Shown: positions 8,975 through 18,341 of the stretch, piece by piece | Position numbering within the stretch: position 1 is the stretch's first letter | How the letters are laid out: every line of letters starts with the position of its first letter | Origin: Croceitalea dokdonensis DOKDO 023 | Lineage (GTDB): Bacteria > Bacteroidota > Bacteroidia > Flavobacteriales > Flavobacteriaceae | Direction: 5' to 3' | Assembly (NCBI RefSeq): GCF_001306415.1 | Contig: NZ_LDJX01000005.1 | Location: 328,819 to 392,818, forward strand | Length of the DNA: 64,000 bases | Translations under genes and position numbers: made by a program | The notes under the pieces: model-generated | Told to the model about the DNA's origin: nothing | What the model saw: only the letters and a program-made list of their open reading frames with translations | Database searches by the model: none

Positions 8975-11511
8975 AAGGAAATCCTGACACTGGCATTAGG
9001 GGTTAGGCCCAGGGAAACATTTTCCACCGTTTCTATTTCATTGGCGTCATTAAGACGGAAATAACTGTTAAGGATGTTGGTTCTGTCTAGAATATTTAGA
9101 AGTGACATGGCAATGTCAATTTTTGCAACACGGTTTAAGTGGTATTGATATTTGGCAGAGGCGTCCACCCTTATGTATTCTGGGAGGCGGGAACTGTTGG
9201 ATGGTCGAAAATTAATTTTGGGCGGGAATTCGCTGTCATTGATTGGGGTTAGTTCATCAGGTCTGGTAATGGGTATCCCGGTTCTATAGGTAGCGCCAAG
9301 GCCAAATTCAAAGTTTTCTAAAGTGTAGGTCCCGGAGAGGTTTACGGTATGCCGCACATCCAAATTGTTGGGAAACCTCATGGGGGTCAGGGATGCAAAC
9401 ATATATTCATTTTTATTATACGTATAGCTTAACCACGCACTGTAATTATTCCATTTTTGATTAAGGAGTACTTCGGTCCCGTACACTTGGTAATTTCCAA
9501 TTTCCCCGTTAAATTGATTTTGGTTTTGAAAGCCCTGTGTTCTGGTGCTAATGCCAGTAACAAATTTGTAAAACCCTTCCAGCCCAAAATAAAAACCGTT
9601 CCTTGCATAATTAACGCCCATAGAGCCTTGTTTGCTCTGCGTTATGGGCAATTCGTTATCATCGGACAAAATCCATCGGCGTTTTTCAATACCCAAAAAA
9701 TTCTGTTCAAGGTCTATGACCTGGTTGGTGGTCTGGCTTTTGAATTCCCCCAAAAGGGAACCTCTCCAATAGTCTGCCAGTTTAAAGTTTAGGGTTAACC
9801 TGGGTTCTATCAGTAGTTTTGAAAACGTATCCCTATTTTCAATGAAATTTAGCCTGGTGCCCAATCCAAAGATAATGCCGTCATTGGCGGTGTTGTACTG
9901 AAATTGGGTAAAAGGTGCATGAATACGTATTACTCCTTTTACATCACTTTGAAATGCCGGGGTTGTAACGTTGGCCGTATTAGTGATGCCGGTTTCTGTG
10001 TATTGGTAGCCATTGGTCCAATTCACTCTGTCCGATACGCGCAGTTGGGTCTCCAGTTTTATGGACGTTTCCTCCACCGTATTTTTTTGAAACAGTTGTT
10101 GTGACGGGTTTGGAAATACATTTTCCGCCTCAAGGTTGTAATTGGTGTAGTAGGCATTTACAAGGGAAGAAAAATTAGAACTCCATTGGCTTTGAAGCTG
10201 TACACCTGCGGAAAGGTTGGTTTGGTCCAGCAAGCTTTGTGTTGTTTCCATGAATTCATTGTCTGTTCTGCTAAAATCCAGGTCGTTGGCTATGGACAGA
10301 AAACTAAGCCTTATTTTCTGATTTTCGTTGATGTCATACAATACCTTTCCGGAAAAATCATAGAAATAAAAGGTTTCATCCGTTTCGATATTTTCGTTGG
10401 CGGCTCTGTTTTCAATTTGGGTGTCTTGAAAGATCCTATTGGTAAAACTGGAGTAGGCCGGGGTGTTAAGGATATCCGTAATGGAACGCCTTGCAGAAAA
10501 TTGAAATCCCAGTTTTTCCGTAATCGGTATTTGTGCAAAGGCATCTGCATTTATAAAGTTGATGCCTGCTCCACCAGTGATGCCGTTTGCAATTTCGTTT
10601 TTGGTTTCCATGTTAATGACGCTGCTCACACCGTCACCATAGGATGTTGGGGTGCCATTTTTAAAGACCGTGACCTTATCGGTCAGGTAGGGATTAAATG
10701 CGGAAATCAACCCAAAAAAATGTCCAGATTGGTACATCTTAATGCCGTTCCAAAGGATAAGGTTTTGATCATTGGTGCCACCACGAACGTTAATGTCCGA
10801 TACGGTTTCGTTGACGCTTTTAATGCCTGGCAATGCTTGGATACTTTGCAATACATCTGGCTCAATGACACCGGGCAAAGCACCAAGTTTACTGGTGTTA
10901 AGGGTTATGCTTCCGTTGGGTTGCTTCTTGATGCCCCTAGTCAGGTACTCGTAGATAACAACCTCATTCAACTGCTCTACGTATTGCGATAACAAAATTT
11001 CCTTACAGCCTTGGGATTTCAGCAATTCTGAGACAGAAACGTATTTGGTAAGATAGCCCAGGTACCTAATTTTTAAACTTTGTTTTCTTGGAACGTTTGC
11101 TAAGTTAAAGTAGCCCTCTGCGTCCGTTACCAGGGAAGTTTTGGTTCCTAAAACTTCGATAGTGGCGCCGGCCACGGTATTTTTTGCAAAATTGTCCAAG
11201 ACCCTCCCGCAAACGGTTACCTTGTCCTTCTGGGCAATCGTATAATAGCGCTTATTGAGTTCTTTAATGTCCAGTCCGGTCTGTTGCCTAAGTTGTTCCA
11301 AAATGGCAATTAGGCTGCGGTTTTCCAAAATGTTGGATACTTCAATACCGGCCACCGTATCATCTACGTAAGAAAACTTGATATTAAAATCACGTTCCAA
11401 TTGGGAAAGGAAGGTAGCTAAGGGAATTTTGGTTGTTTCTTGCGCGTTCCCATAAAGAGGAACAACAAGAAGTATTCCTAAACATAGCTTGGTAATATGC
11501 TTAGTGAGCAT
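8971..11511 (-). CDS. TonB-dependent outer-membrane receptor with STN (FecA-type) N-terminal domain
   Basis: The ATG at 11511 overlaps the fecR stop by 11 nt and starts a signal peptide (MLTKHITKLCLGILLVV...GNAQ); 846 residues. In-frame ATGs at 11520 and 11541 are alternatives. Domain order: STN/secretin-TonB signalling domain (about 25-85), CarboxypepD_reg beta-sandwich (about 105-185; TVAGATIEVLGTKTSLVTD), plug (about 215-320; ALPGIKSVNETVSDINVRGG), then a 22-strand-type barrel ending in an aromatic Phe (ASVRISF). Together with the upstream FecR and ECF sigma it forms a trans-envelope signalling set that should induce its own expression when ligand binds. The ligand is not apparent. Confidence 0.93.
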   Translation of the reverse strand: MLTKHITKLCLGILLVVPLYGNAQETTKIPLATFLSQLERDFNIKFSYVDDTVAGIEVSNILENRSLIAILEQLRQQTGLDIKELNKRYYTIAQKDKVTVCGRVLDNFAKNTVAGATIEVLGTKTSLVTDAEGYFNLANVPRKQSLKIRYLGYLTKYVSVSELLKSQGCKEILLSQYVEQLNEVVIYEYLTRGIKKQPNGSITLNTSKLGALPGVIEPDVLQSIQALPGIKSVNETVSDINVRGGTNDQNLILWNGIKMYQSGHFFGLISAFNPYLTDKVTVFKNGTPTSYGDGVSSVINMETKNEIANGITGGAGINFINADAFAQIPITEKLGFQFSARRSITDILNTPAYSSFTNRIFQDTQIENRAANENIETDETFYFYDFSGKVLYDINENQKIRLSFLSIANDLDFSRTDNEFMETTQSLLDQTNLSAGVQLQSQWSSNFSSLVNAYYTNYNLEAENVFPNPSQQLFQKNTVEETSIKLETQLRVSDRVNWTNGYQYTETGITNTANVTTPAFQSDVKGVIRIHAPFTQFQYNTANDGIIFGLGTRLNFIENRDTFSKLLIEPRLTLNFKLADYWRGSLLGEFKSQTTNQVIDLEQNFLGIEKRRWILSDDNELPITQSKQGSMGVNYARNGFYFGLEGFYKFVTGISTRTQGFQNQNQFNGEIGNYQVYGTEVLLNQKWNNYSAWLSYTYNKNEYMFASLTPMRFPNNLDVRHTVNLSGTYTLENFEFGLGATYRTGIPITRPDELTPINDSEFPPKINFRPSNSSRLPEYIRVDASAKYQYHLNRVAKIDIAMSLLNILDRTNILNSYFRLNDANEIETVENVSLGLTPNASVRISF

Positions 11512-12418
11512 CTTTTCCATGGAAAAGCACCTTGTCTTCACTTAGGGTATAGCTCATTTGTGAAGGTGCACTTATACTTTCTAATGCTATTTTTAAATTG
11601 GTGTTGCTAAATGTGCCGGTAAATAGCGCTTTACTGTCTATGTCTTCTTGGTAAATGACTTCAATATCATATTGGCGTGCCAACTCCTCAAAAACATATT
11701 TTAAAGGAATGCTTTCAAAAGAACTTTCATTATTGAGCCAAGCGGGCACAGCATCAACACTATTGGTTTGTTGTCTAATCTTGCCGTCAATGACCGCAAA
11801 AGAGTTGCCGGCAGCTAACCTATACTCTTGCTGGTTGTAGTCCACGCGCACCAAACCTTCATAGCAGCTTACTTTAAAAAAGCCATCTCGCTGCGCCACA
11901 TTAAATTCCGTTCCCAGCACCGTAACTTCCCCAAGTGTTGTCTGTACCGTAAACTTTTTTCCCTTGGCCACTTTAAAAAAGGCTTCCCCTTCCAATGTTA
12001 ACTTCCTTTGTTTTTTCCAGTCTTTTTTGCCAAAACTAAGCTTGGAATCTGCATTTAAAACTACCTCAGAGGCATCGGGCAGACTAATATTGGTCTGCTC
12101 CGCAAGTTGGGTAGCGTAGGTGACATCCAAGGAATTCAGGTAAAAGTAAGAGCCAACCAACATCACGGCGATTACCGCCGCTATTTTTAAAAATTGTTTA
12201 TAGGGATTGAGCGGGATTACTTTTTGGGTAGTTGCCCTTTGGGTATTTTGGAATTCTTGCCATGCGTCATCCACCTTAAAATCAGGCGCCTTCATTCGAT
12301 TGCTCGCCTCTTTTATTTTGACATAGGAAGCGTATCCTTCCGTTTTCTTAAATTCGGAAAGCTCCTCTTCGGTCAGCTCGTTGTTAAGCCATTTGGCCAA
12401 GTAGTTTTCTTGCATCAT
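11501..12418 (-). CDS. FecR-family anti-sigma / transmembrane signal transducer
   Basis: 305 residues with a cytoplasmic N-terminal anti-sigma part, one membrane helix (about residues 77-96, FLKIAAVIAVMLVGSYFYL), and a periplasmic FecR domain (LPDASEVVLNADSKLSFGK, LEGEAFFKVAKGKKFTVQT, VLGTEFNV) followed by a DUF4974-like C-terminal domain (SIPLKYVFEELARQYDIEV, FTGTFSNTNLKIALESI). It holds the ECF sigma factor inactive until the STN domain of the partner receptor signals. Its 3' end overlaps the receptor gene by 11 nt, consistent with translational coupling. Confidence 0.93.
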   Translation of the reverse strand: MMQENYLAKWLNNELTEEELSEFKKTEGYASYVKIKEASNRMKAPDFKVDDAWQEFQNTQRATTQKVIPLNPYKQFLKIAAVIAVMLVGSYFYLNSLDVTYATQLAEQTNISLPDASEVVLNADSKLSFGKKDWKKQRKLTLEGEAFFKVAKGKKFTVQTTLGEVTVLGTEFNVAQRDGFFKVSCYEGLVRVDYNQQEYRLAAGNSFAVIDGKIRQQTNSVDAVPAWLNNESSFESIPLKYVFEELARQYDIEVIYQEDIDSKALFTGTFSNTNLKIALESISAPSQMSYTLSEDKVLFHGKDAH

Positions 12419-12627
12419 ACTATAGGTAACCTATTAATAACAATTCAGCTTTAAAAAACCCTACCATTTTTTACGTTTGAGTCCAAATTCAATGTCAAAT
12501 ACGCTATTTGCGTTACACGTTGCTTTAAGCTTCTATTTATTCTCTTCTCCTTTTCCATACTTAAGAATCAAGATCAAATTTTACGTTCCACCTCAGACCT
12601 ATCGTTAGACATTGGGTGAGCCCTGGA

Positions 12628-13128
12628 TTAAATGCCATCAATCTTTTCTCGCAATGATTTTAAGGCCAGGTGCATTCTTTTTTCAATGGCCTTAACACTT
12701 ACTCCTTCCATCTGGGCAATTTCAGCATATTTTTTTCCGTCGATGCGGTTCAGTAAAAACGTGGTTCTTTGGTTTTCTGGCAAGGCGTTCAGTGCATGGT
12801 CCAGCTTAAGTTGGAATTCTTTTTCCTCCATCAAAAATTCCGGGGACTCCTTTATAATACCGTTACCTTGTCTTTCTGCATATTTCAATTTCACCTTTTC
12901 TGCTTTAAGCACGTTCAGGTACAAATTGTTGGAAACGGTGTAAAGAAAGGATTTTGCTTTTTGCGGTGCCACTTTAGCACAGTTTTCCCAAAGTTTTACA
13001 AAGGCTTCCTGGACGGCATCATTTGCTTTTTCTTCATTACCGTACTTATAATATATGAAGTTGAAAATCGTTTTTGAATAAGACTGGAAGACCTGACTAA
13101 AAGTTTTTTCTTCACAAACATTTTCCAT
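12628..13128 (-). CDS. ECF sigma factor (FecI-like, sigma-70 family)
   Basis: 166 residues from the ATG at 13128; the frame runs further upstream to 13239 but the extra 37 residues do not look like sigma sequence. Region 2 is NFIYYKYGNEEKANDAVQEA followed by FVKLWEN; region 4 is LPENQRTTFLLNRIDGKKYA followed by a helix-turn-helix (EIAQMEGVSVKAIEKRM). It should direct RNA polymerase to the downstream receptor operon. A 209-bp gap separates it from fecR, so fecR may have its own promoter. It is divergent from a large acidic lipoprotein gene, a possible co-regulated target. Confidence 0.92.
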   Translation of the reverse strand: MENVCEEKTFSQVFQSYSKTIFNFIYYKYGNEEKANDAVQEAFVKLWENCAKVAPQKAKSFLYTVSNNLYLNVLKAEKVKLKYAERQGNGIIKESPEFLMEEKEFQLKLDHALNALPENQRTTFLLNRIDGKKYAEIAQMEGVSVKAIEKRMHLALKSLREKIDGI

Positions 13129-13240
13129 AAGTGCCTGATTGCATGTTTCCAAAGGTATTTGAAAAAAAATTAAAATAGCAAGTAGGGTTTCACTTCCAAA
13201 AGTTGTTTTAGGGTTGTAGTAATTAAAAATCCAAATCATT

Positions 13241-15034
13241 ATGAAAACGTTCGCAACTAAATTAATTTACTTAAGTGCTGCGGTTTTGGCGCTTACGATA
13301 ACATCTTGTCAGGAAGAGTTTGAAGATGTGGGAGGTACCCCAGACCAACAGAACGAGGCTGCATTGACGGAGACAACGGTTGATCTCATTTCCAAGACTT
13401 CTTCCAATGATGGTTCTTTTGATAATATTGCCGATGGTGCAAGTTGTATCGCGGTTCAGTTTCCATATACGGTAGACGTGGCGGGAATACAGCTTACTAT
13501 AGATTCCAAGGAGGATTTGGAATTGATCGAGGAGATTTTTGATGAGTTTGATGATGATTTGGATGAGCTGGATTTTATTTTTCCCATTACGGTTACCTTG
13601 GCAGATTATACGGAGGTGGTCATTGAAAATGAAGCGGCACTTCGTGAACTTGCCGCACAATGCCAAGAAGGGGGCAGTGATGACGATATAGAATGTATAG
13701 ATTTTGTGTATCCCATCACCTTGTTCACCTTTGATGTAGCCGACCAAATCTCCAATACATTTACCATTAACAGCGACCGGGAATTAAGATTGTTCTTTAA
13801 GGAACAGCGAGATTCTAATGATTTGGTAAGTATTGATTATCCAGTGACCTTGAAAAAGGCAGATGGGACAGAAATTACGGTAGCCAGCAATGTGGAACTG
13901 GCAAGGGCCCTAGAACAGGCAGAAGATGCTTGTGATGAGGATGATGACAATGACTATAACGATGATGACTGCGAGACTTGTTCCAATGAGCGGGTTAAAG
14001 AGGCCTTGGTTTCCTGTGGCGCTTGGGACATTCTGGAGTTTGAAAGAAATGATGCAGACCTCATAAGTGATTATGCTACCGCTACGTTATTTTTTAATGT
14101 GGAAGGTGGTTTGCTCGTGGTGCAAAATGGAATGCAGTTTCAGGGCAATTATTCCATTTCTGGGGAGGGTAATGCCATTTTGGTGACCCTAAACGTGCCA
14201 GAATTGCCAGATTTTAATCTAGAATGGCACTTGGCCGAGGTAGACTTTGACGAATCTTACAAGGAAATAGATTTGATCAAAGGAGACGGTAACGTATTGG
14301 AGCTTAAAAGTTTATGTGGTGAAGAGGAGCAAGGCGAAGACCCAGATACCCTGCGAGAAATTTTAAAAGAGTGTTCTTGGATCATTAGAAAAGTAGAACT
14401 ACAAGATGAAGAAATAGACAGGTTATTGGGCTTTGAATTTGAGTTTTTACCGGATAACGTAGCTACCTTAAGCAATGGTATCACTACTGGCCAAGGTACT
14501 TGGGAAGTTGGGTACAATGAGGACCAGGTATTGGCTTTGCTGATATCTTTTGGGGATGAACCTGCAGTAAATTTCAACTGGCCACTACGGGAATTGACCA
14601 ACGATCGCCTAAAATTTGAGGTGGAGGAAATAGGATATGAATTAATCCTGCAACGGGAGTGTAACGAAAGCGCCGGAGATGAAAGCGTGGCCGAGATAAG
14701 GAACTTTATGCTCGGAGGCCTATGGAATGTTACCCTGTACGAGGACGAAGGTGAAAATGAAACGGAGGATTACGCGGGTATGGACTTTGGTTTCTCAAAT
14801 TTCAATCAAGTAGAGGTTTCTGTGAACGATGACCCCATTATTGCAGGCGTCTGGAGAGTGTTGAGGGATGCAAACGGCAACGTGCAGCTGTTCCTAAACC
14901 TTGGAGATGCCGAACCCTTTGAAGATTTGACCGAGGCTTGGTTCGTTGGTGAAACCACTGCAAACAGCATTGAACTTATTTATGAAGACGAAAACATCAA
15001 CTTTAAAAAACTGGTGTTCCAAAGAAAAATGTAA
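13241..15034 (+). CDS. Large acidic lipoprotein with repeated lipocalin-like domains
   Basis: 597 residues with a lipoprotein signal (lipobox ending LTITSC, Cys23). Strongly acidic throughout, with an Asp-rich linker near residues 228-245. From about residue 250 it carries three related blocks of roughly 120 residues, each with a pattern like CGAWDILEFERND / GTWEVGYNED / GLWNVTLYED then a short beta-rich stretch; these resemble the lipocalin-like repeats of Bacteroidota lipoproteins. The N-terminal half contains repeated FxYPITL/VxYPVTL-type segments. No enzymatic motif. It is likely exposed in the periplasm or on the surface, and may bind divalent cations (inference from composition). It is paired with the small acidic lipoprotein downstream. 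Confidence 0.75.
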   Translation: MKTFATKLIYLSAAVLALTITSCQEEFEDVGGTPDQQNEAALTETTVDLISKTSSNDGSFDNIADGASCIAVQFPYTVDVAGIQLTIDSKEDLELIEEIFDEFDDDLDELDFIFPITVTLADYTEVVIENEAALRELAAQCQEGGSDDDIECIDFVYPITLFTFDVADQISNTFTINSDRELRLFFKEQRDSNDLVSIDYPVTLKKADGTEITVASNVELARALEQAEDACDEDDDNDYNDDDCETCSNERVKEALVSCGAWDILEFERNDADLISDYATATLFFNVEGGLLVVQNGMQFQGNYSISGEGNAILVTLNVPELPDFNLEWHLAEVDFDESYKEIDLIKGDGNVLELKSLCGEEEQGEDPDTLREILKECSWIIRKVELQDEEIDRLLGFEFEFLPDNVATLSNGITTGQGTWEVGYNEDQVLALLISFGDEPAVNFNWPLRELTNDRLKFEVEEIGYELILQRECNESAGDESVAEIRNFMLGGLWNVTLYEDEGENETEDYAGMDFGFSNFNQVEVSVNDDPIIAGVWRVLRDANGNVQLFLNLGDAEPFEDLTEAWFVGETTANSIELIYEDENINFKKLVFQRKM

Positions 15035-15061
15035 CCTTTTTTGCCCCATATCAAAGGTGTA

Positions 15062-15089
15062 AAGGGCGGTTGTTCGACAAATCGCCCTT
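15062..15089 (+). terminator. Hairpin between the two acidic lipoprotein genes
   Basis: A 7-bp outer stem (AAGGGCG / CGCCCTT) encloses a second small stem (TTGT-TCG-ACAA). No T-run follows, so it may act as an attenuator or mRNA-stabilising structure rather than a full terminator. Confidence 0.35.
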
Positions 15090-15164
15090 CATAAAATATA
15101 TCGTCCCAAACGAGTCATAAACAAACCAAAAAGCTTGGCAAAAAAAAGTTGAACATAAAGAATA

Positions 15165-15635
15165 ATGAAAATGAAATTAATCAAATTAAGTTTAGTACTA
15201 ATGGCGCTATCACTATTCATAGCCTGTGATAAAGATGATGATAATGACGTAATGCAACAACAATTTAGCACTGCGGATGTTACCGCCTTAAGTTCAATTA
15301 CCAATGTTGGAACGTGGAGGGTCAGCAGTTTTATAGAGGATGGTGATAATATTACCAGCGTTTTTTCAGGGTTTAGCTTCACATTTAACGATGATGGTAC
15401 CCTTGTGGTGGATAATGGTACGCTAACCCTAAACGGAACCTGGCAGATTACCTATGATGATGACCGGGATGATGTTGAATTTGAGGTTTCCATTTCCACA
15501 TCAATGGGCGATTTGGATGAAGATTTTGATGAACTTTCAGAAGATTGGTACATCATTACCTATTCGGATACCCGTATTCAATTATCGGAAGATGACGATG
15601 ACGATGACGACATCCTCATTTTAGAGCGAATTTAA
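15165..15635 (+). CDS. Small acidic lipoprotein, lipocalin-like
   Basis: 156 residues with a lipoprotein signal (lipobox LSLFIAC, Cys21). The body, with SSITNVGTWRVSSFIEDGDN and TFNDDGTLVVDNGTLTLNGT, is a single copy of the same lipocalin-like block repeated in the upstream 597-residue lipoprotein, and it ends in a run of Asp (near residues 146-151). Same orientation, 130 bp downstream of that gene, followed by a strong terminator; probably one transcription unit. In-frame ATGs at 15165 and 15171 are both possible. Function unknown. Confidence 0.75.
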   Translation: MKMKLIKLSLVLMALSLFIACDKDDDNDVMQQQFSTADVTALSSITNVGTWRVSSFIEDGDNITSVFSGFSFTFNDDGTLVVDNGTLTLNGTWQITYDDDRDDVEFEVSISTSMGDLDEDFDELSEDWYIITYSDTRIQLSEDDDDDDDILILERI

Positions 15636-15658
15636 AGAGCGGAGTGCCTATTAATAAT

Positions 15659-15690
15659 AAAGCGACCTTTTTGGTCGCTTTTTTTGTTTT
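15659..15690 (+). terminator. Rho-independent terminator
   Basis: A 9-bp stem (AAAGCGACC / GGTCGCTTT) with a TTTTT loop is followed by a T-run. It closes the acidic lipoprotein unit and insulates ffh. Confidence 0.88.
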
Positions 15691-15730
15691 TGGACCAGGT
15701 GGACGTTCACCCAATTCAAGCAGTAATGCT

Positions 15731-15738
15731 TAAATTTG
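15731..15738 (+). promoter_or_regulatory. -7 promoter box upstream of ffh
   Basis: TAAATTTG is an exact match to the Bacteroidota -7 consensus TAnnTTTG, placed 25 bases before the ffh ATG. No convincing TTG is found at the -33 position, so only half the promoter is supported. Confidence 0.45.
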
Positions 15739-15763
15739 TGCTACTTAAAAATTAGGAAAGCAT

Positions 15764-17092
15764 ATGTTTGATAATTTAAGCGATAAGTTAGATAAGGCCT
15801 TACACGTCCTAAAAGGACACGGACAAATTACGGAGATCAATGTGGCAGAAACGTTGAAAGAGGTAAGGCGCGCTCTGCTTGATGCTGATGTTAATTTTAA
15901 GATAGCCAAAGAGTTTACCAATAGGGTTAAGGAAAAAGCGCTGGGTCAGAATGTACTTACCAATTTGCAGCCTGGCCAGTTAATGGTGAAGATCGTTAAG
16001 GATGAGCTTACGGAACTTATGGGCGGTGATGCGGAAGGTATCGATCTTTCCAGTACCCCATCCGTAATTTTAATGTCTGGTTTACAGGGTTCCGGTAAAA
16101 CCACGTTTTCTGGAAAATTGGCCAATTTTCTAAAGAAGAAAAAGAACAGGAAATCACTTTTGGTTGCCTGTGACGTCTACCGTCCGGCGGCCATAGACCA
16201 GTTGCACGTGGTGGGTGAGCAAATAGGGGTGGAAGTATATTCGGATAGGGGTAACACCGATCCCGTGGCCATAGCCAAGGCAGGTGTCGCGCACGCCAAA
16301 GCCATTGGCGCCAGTGTGGTCATCGTGGATACCGCAGGTCGTCTGGCCGTTGATGAGGTCATGATGACGGAAATCTCCAATATCCATAAGGCCATTACAC
16401 CCAATGAAACCCTTTTTGTGGTGGATTCCATGACGGGCCAGGATGCCGTGAACACGGCAAAGGCCTTTAACGATGTGCTGAATTTTGATGGGGTCATCCT
16501 TACAAAATTAGATGGTGATACCCGCGGTGGTGCCGCCATTTCCATTAAATCCGTTGTTGATAAGCCCATAAAATTTATCGGCACGGGAGAAAAAATGGAG
16601 GCCATAGACGTGTTCTACCCATCCCGTATGGCAGAACGTATTCTGGGCATGGGTGATGTGGTTTCCCTTGTGGAAAGGGCCCAAGAGCAGTTTGACGAGG
16701 AACAGGCCAGAAAAATCCAAAAAAAGATAGCCAAGAATAAGTTTGGATTCGATGATTTTTTGAGCCAAATCCAGCAAATAAAGAAAATGGGGAACATGAA
16801 AGACCTCATGGGGATGATTCCCGGTATGGGAAAAGCCTTAAAGGGCTTGGACATTGATGATGATGCCTTTAAACATATAGAGGCCATCATACATTCCATG
16901 ACCCCGGATGAACGTTCCAACCCCTCCAAATTAAATACCAGCCGTAAAAAAAGGATTGCAAAAGGGAGCGGCCGCAGCATCCAAGACGTGAATCAATTAT
17001 TAAAACAATTTGATCAAATGAGCAAGATGATGAAGATGATGCAAGGGGGCGGGGGCAAAAAAATGATGCAGATGATGCAGAATATGAGGTAA
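15764..17092 (+). CDS. ffh: Signal recognition particle protein Ffh
   Basis: 442 residues, usual length. N domain helices, then the SRP GTPase domain with P-loop GLQGSGKTTFSGKLA (about 109-123), the CDVYRPAAIDQL insertion-box segment, DTAGRL, and TKLDGDTRGGAA. The C-terminal M domain (about 330-442) is methionine-rich (MSKMMKMMQ...MMQMMQNM) and carries the helix that binds 4.5S RNA (TSRKKRIAKGSGRS). With 4.5S RNA and FtsY it targets nascent membrane proteins to the Sec translocon. Confidence 0.98.
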   Translation: MFDNLSDKLDKALHVLKGHGQITEINVAETLKEVRRALLDADVNFKIAKEFTNRVKEKALGQNVLTNLQPGQLMVKIVKDELTELMGGDAEGIDLSSTPSVILMSGLQGSGKTTFSGKLANFLKKKKNRKSLLVACDVYRPAAIDQLHVVGEQIGVEVYSDRGNTDPVAIAKAGVAHAKAIGASVVIVDTAGRLAVDEVMMTEISNIHKAITPNETLFVVDSMTGQDAVNTAKAFNDVLNFDGVILTKLDGDTRGGAAISIKSVVDKPIKFIGTGEKMEAIDVFYPSRMAERILGMGDVVSLVERAQEQFDEEQARKIQKKIAKNKFGFDDFLSQIQQIKKMGNMKDLMGMIPGMGKALKGLDIDDDAFKHIEAIIHSMTPDERSNPSKLNTSRKKRIAKGSGRSIQDVNQLLKQFDQMSKMMKMMQGGGGKKMMQMMQNMR

Positions 17093-17115
17093 GTTCCCAA
17101 AAAGCAAACGGGAAC
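17093..17115 (+). terminator. Weak hairpin after ffh
   Basis: A 6-bp stem (GTTCCC / GGGAAC) with an 11-nt loop starts right after the ffh stop. A T-rich stretch follows only about 10 bases later, so terminator activity is uncertain. Confidence 0.35.
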
Positions 17116-17200
17116 CTAGGTGATTATTTTTAGGTTTTAGGTTGTTTTAGGTGGCATTTTATTCCCAATCACTAAACCAGTAACACAGATATAAGAAAGA

Positions 17201-18085
17201 ATGAAGCTTTTAGACGGTAAAAAAATAGCAAACGATATCAAGGACGAAATAGCCGTTGAGGTTGCCAACATGAAGGCCGCTGGTGAAAAAGTACCACATT
17301 TGGCTGCCGTGCTGGTGGGTAATGACGGGGCAAGCCTCACCTATGTGGGCAGTAAAGTGCGCTCATGCAAGCGCATCGGCTTTGAATCCACCCTTATTCA
17401 CCTACCAGAAGAAACCACGGAAGAAGACTTACTAAAACAGGTACAAGCCTTAAATGACAATGACGCTATTGATGGGTATATTGTGCAACTCCCCTTGCCT
17501 AGGCATATAGACGAGCAAAAAGTATTGATGGCCGTTGATCCCAATAAGGATGTAGACGGGTTTCATCCCACCAATTTTGGTAAAATGGCATTGGACATGC
17601 AGTCCTTTATCCCGGCCACCCCATTCGGAATCATGGAATTATTGCGCAGGTACCAGGTAGAAACGGAGGGAAAGCATACGGTGGTCATTGGCCGTAGCCA
17701 TATCGTTGGGCGGCCTATAAGCATTCTTATGAGCCAAAAAGGCAAGGCTGCCAATTCCACGGTAACCCTTACCCATAGTAGAACGCAGGATTTACGTGCC
17801 TACACCCAAAAAGCGGATATTATCGTTTCTGCCTTGGGAGTGCCAGATTTTTTAAAGGCAGACATGGTCAAGGAGGGCGTTGTAATCATTGATGTGGGCA
17901 TTACCAGGGTGGCAGATGCCTCCCAAAAAAAGGGCTACTACATTACAGGGGATGTGGACTTTAACGAGGTTTCCAAAAAGGCGTCACATATAACACCGGT
18001 GCCTGGCGGGGTGGGTCCCATGACCATTGCCATGCTACTTAAAAACACCTTGTTGGCCAGGGAACGCCACAGTTCCCCAAGCTAA
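17201..18085 (+). CDS. folD: Bifunctional methylenetetrahydrofolate dehydrogenase / methenyltetrahydrofolate cyclohydrolase
   Basis: 294 residues. It interconverts 5,10-methylene-, methenyl- and 10-formyl-tetrahydrofolate for one-carbon metabolism. FolD signatures are visible: YVGSKVRSCKRIGF (catalytic Lys in the YVxxK motif), VQLPLPRHIDE, DVDGFHPTNFGKM, the NADP-binding VVIGRSHIVGRPISILM, and the C-terminal TPVPGGVGPMTIAML. Cytoplasmic. It follows ffh in the same direction after about 110 bp. Confidence 0.98.
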   Translation: MKLLDGKKIANDIKDEIAVEVANMKAAGEKVPHLAAVLVGNDGASLTYVGSKVRSCKRIGFESTLIHLPEETTEEDLLKQVQALNDNDAIDGYIVQLPLPRHIDEQKVLMAVDPNKDVDGFHPTNFGKMALDMQSFIPATPFGIMELLRRYQVETEGKHTVVIGRSHIVGRPISILMSQKGKAANSTVTLTHSRTQDLRAYTQKADIIVSALGVPDFLKADMVKEGVVIIDVGITRVADASQKKGYYITGDVDFNEVSKKASHITPVPGGVGPMTIAMLLKNTLLARERHSSPS

Positions 18086-18086
18086 A

Positions 18087-18221
18087 TTATGGCGTATTGG
18101 CCATATTCTGCTCTTCCGTAGGGTCCAAGAATTCTACCTCTTGTTCGCCTTCGTCATTGGTGCAACTGCCAACGGCCAAGGAAGAAAAGGCAACCGTGAT
18201 TAAAAGTAAAATGATTTTCAT
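18087..18221 (-). CDS. Very small lipoprotein, 44 aa
   Basis: A short frame starting at ATG 18221 encodes a clear lipoprotein signal: MKIILLLITVAFSSLAVGSC, with the lipid-anchored Cys at residue 20, followed by about 24 acidic residues (TNDEGEQEVEFLDPTEEQN...). The stop lies two bases from the convergent folD stop. Similar tiny lipoproteins are common in Flavobacteriaceae. Function unknown. Confidence 0.6.
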   Translation of the reverse strand: MKIILLLITVAFSSLAVGSCTNDEGEQEVEFLDPTEEQNMANTP

Positions 18222-18341
18222 GATTTGGGTTTTAGTAGGGGCCATGAGAAGGATTATAGGGCTATAACGCTTTACTTCAATGGCTTAGTATGGTGGCAGA
18301 TGGGTTTATTTCCGTATCTTGAATCTAAATAGCCAGTCTTT

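Noticed and set aside
10186..10992. Long rightward frame within the TonB receptor gene
   Set aside because: Antisense shadow of a strongly supported receptor; no recognisable domain.
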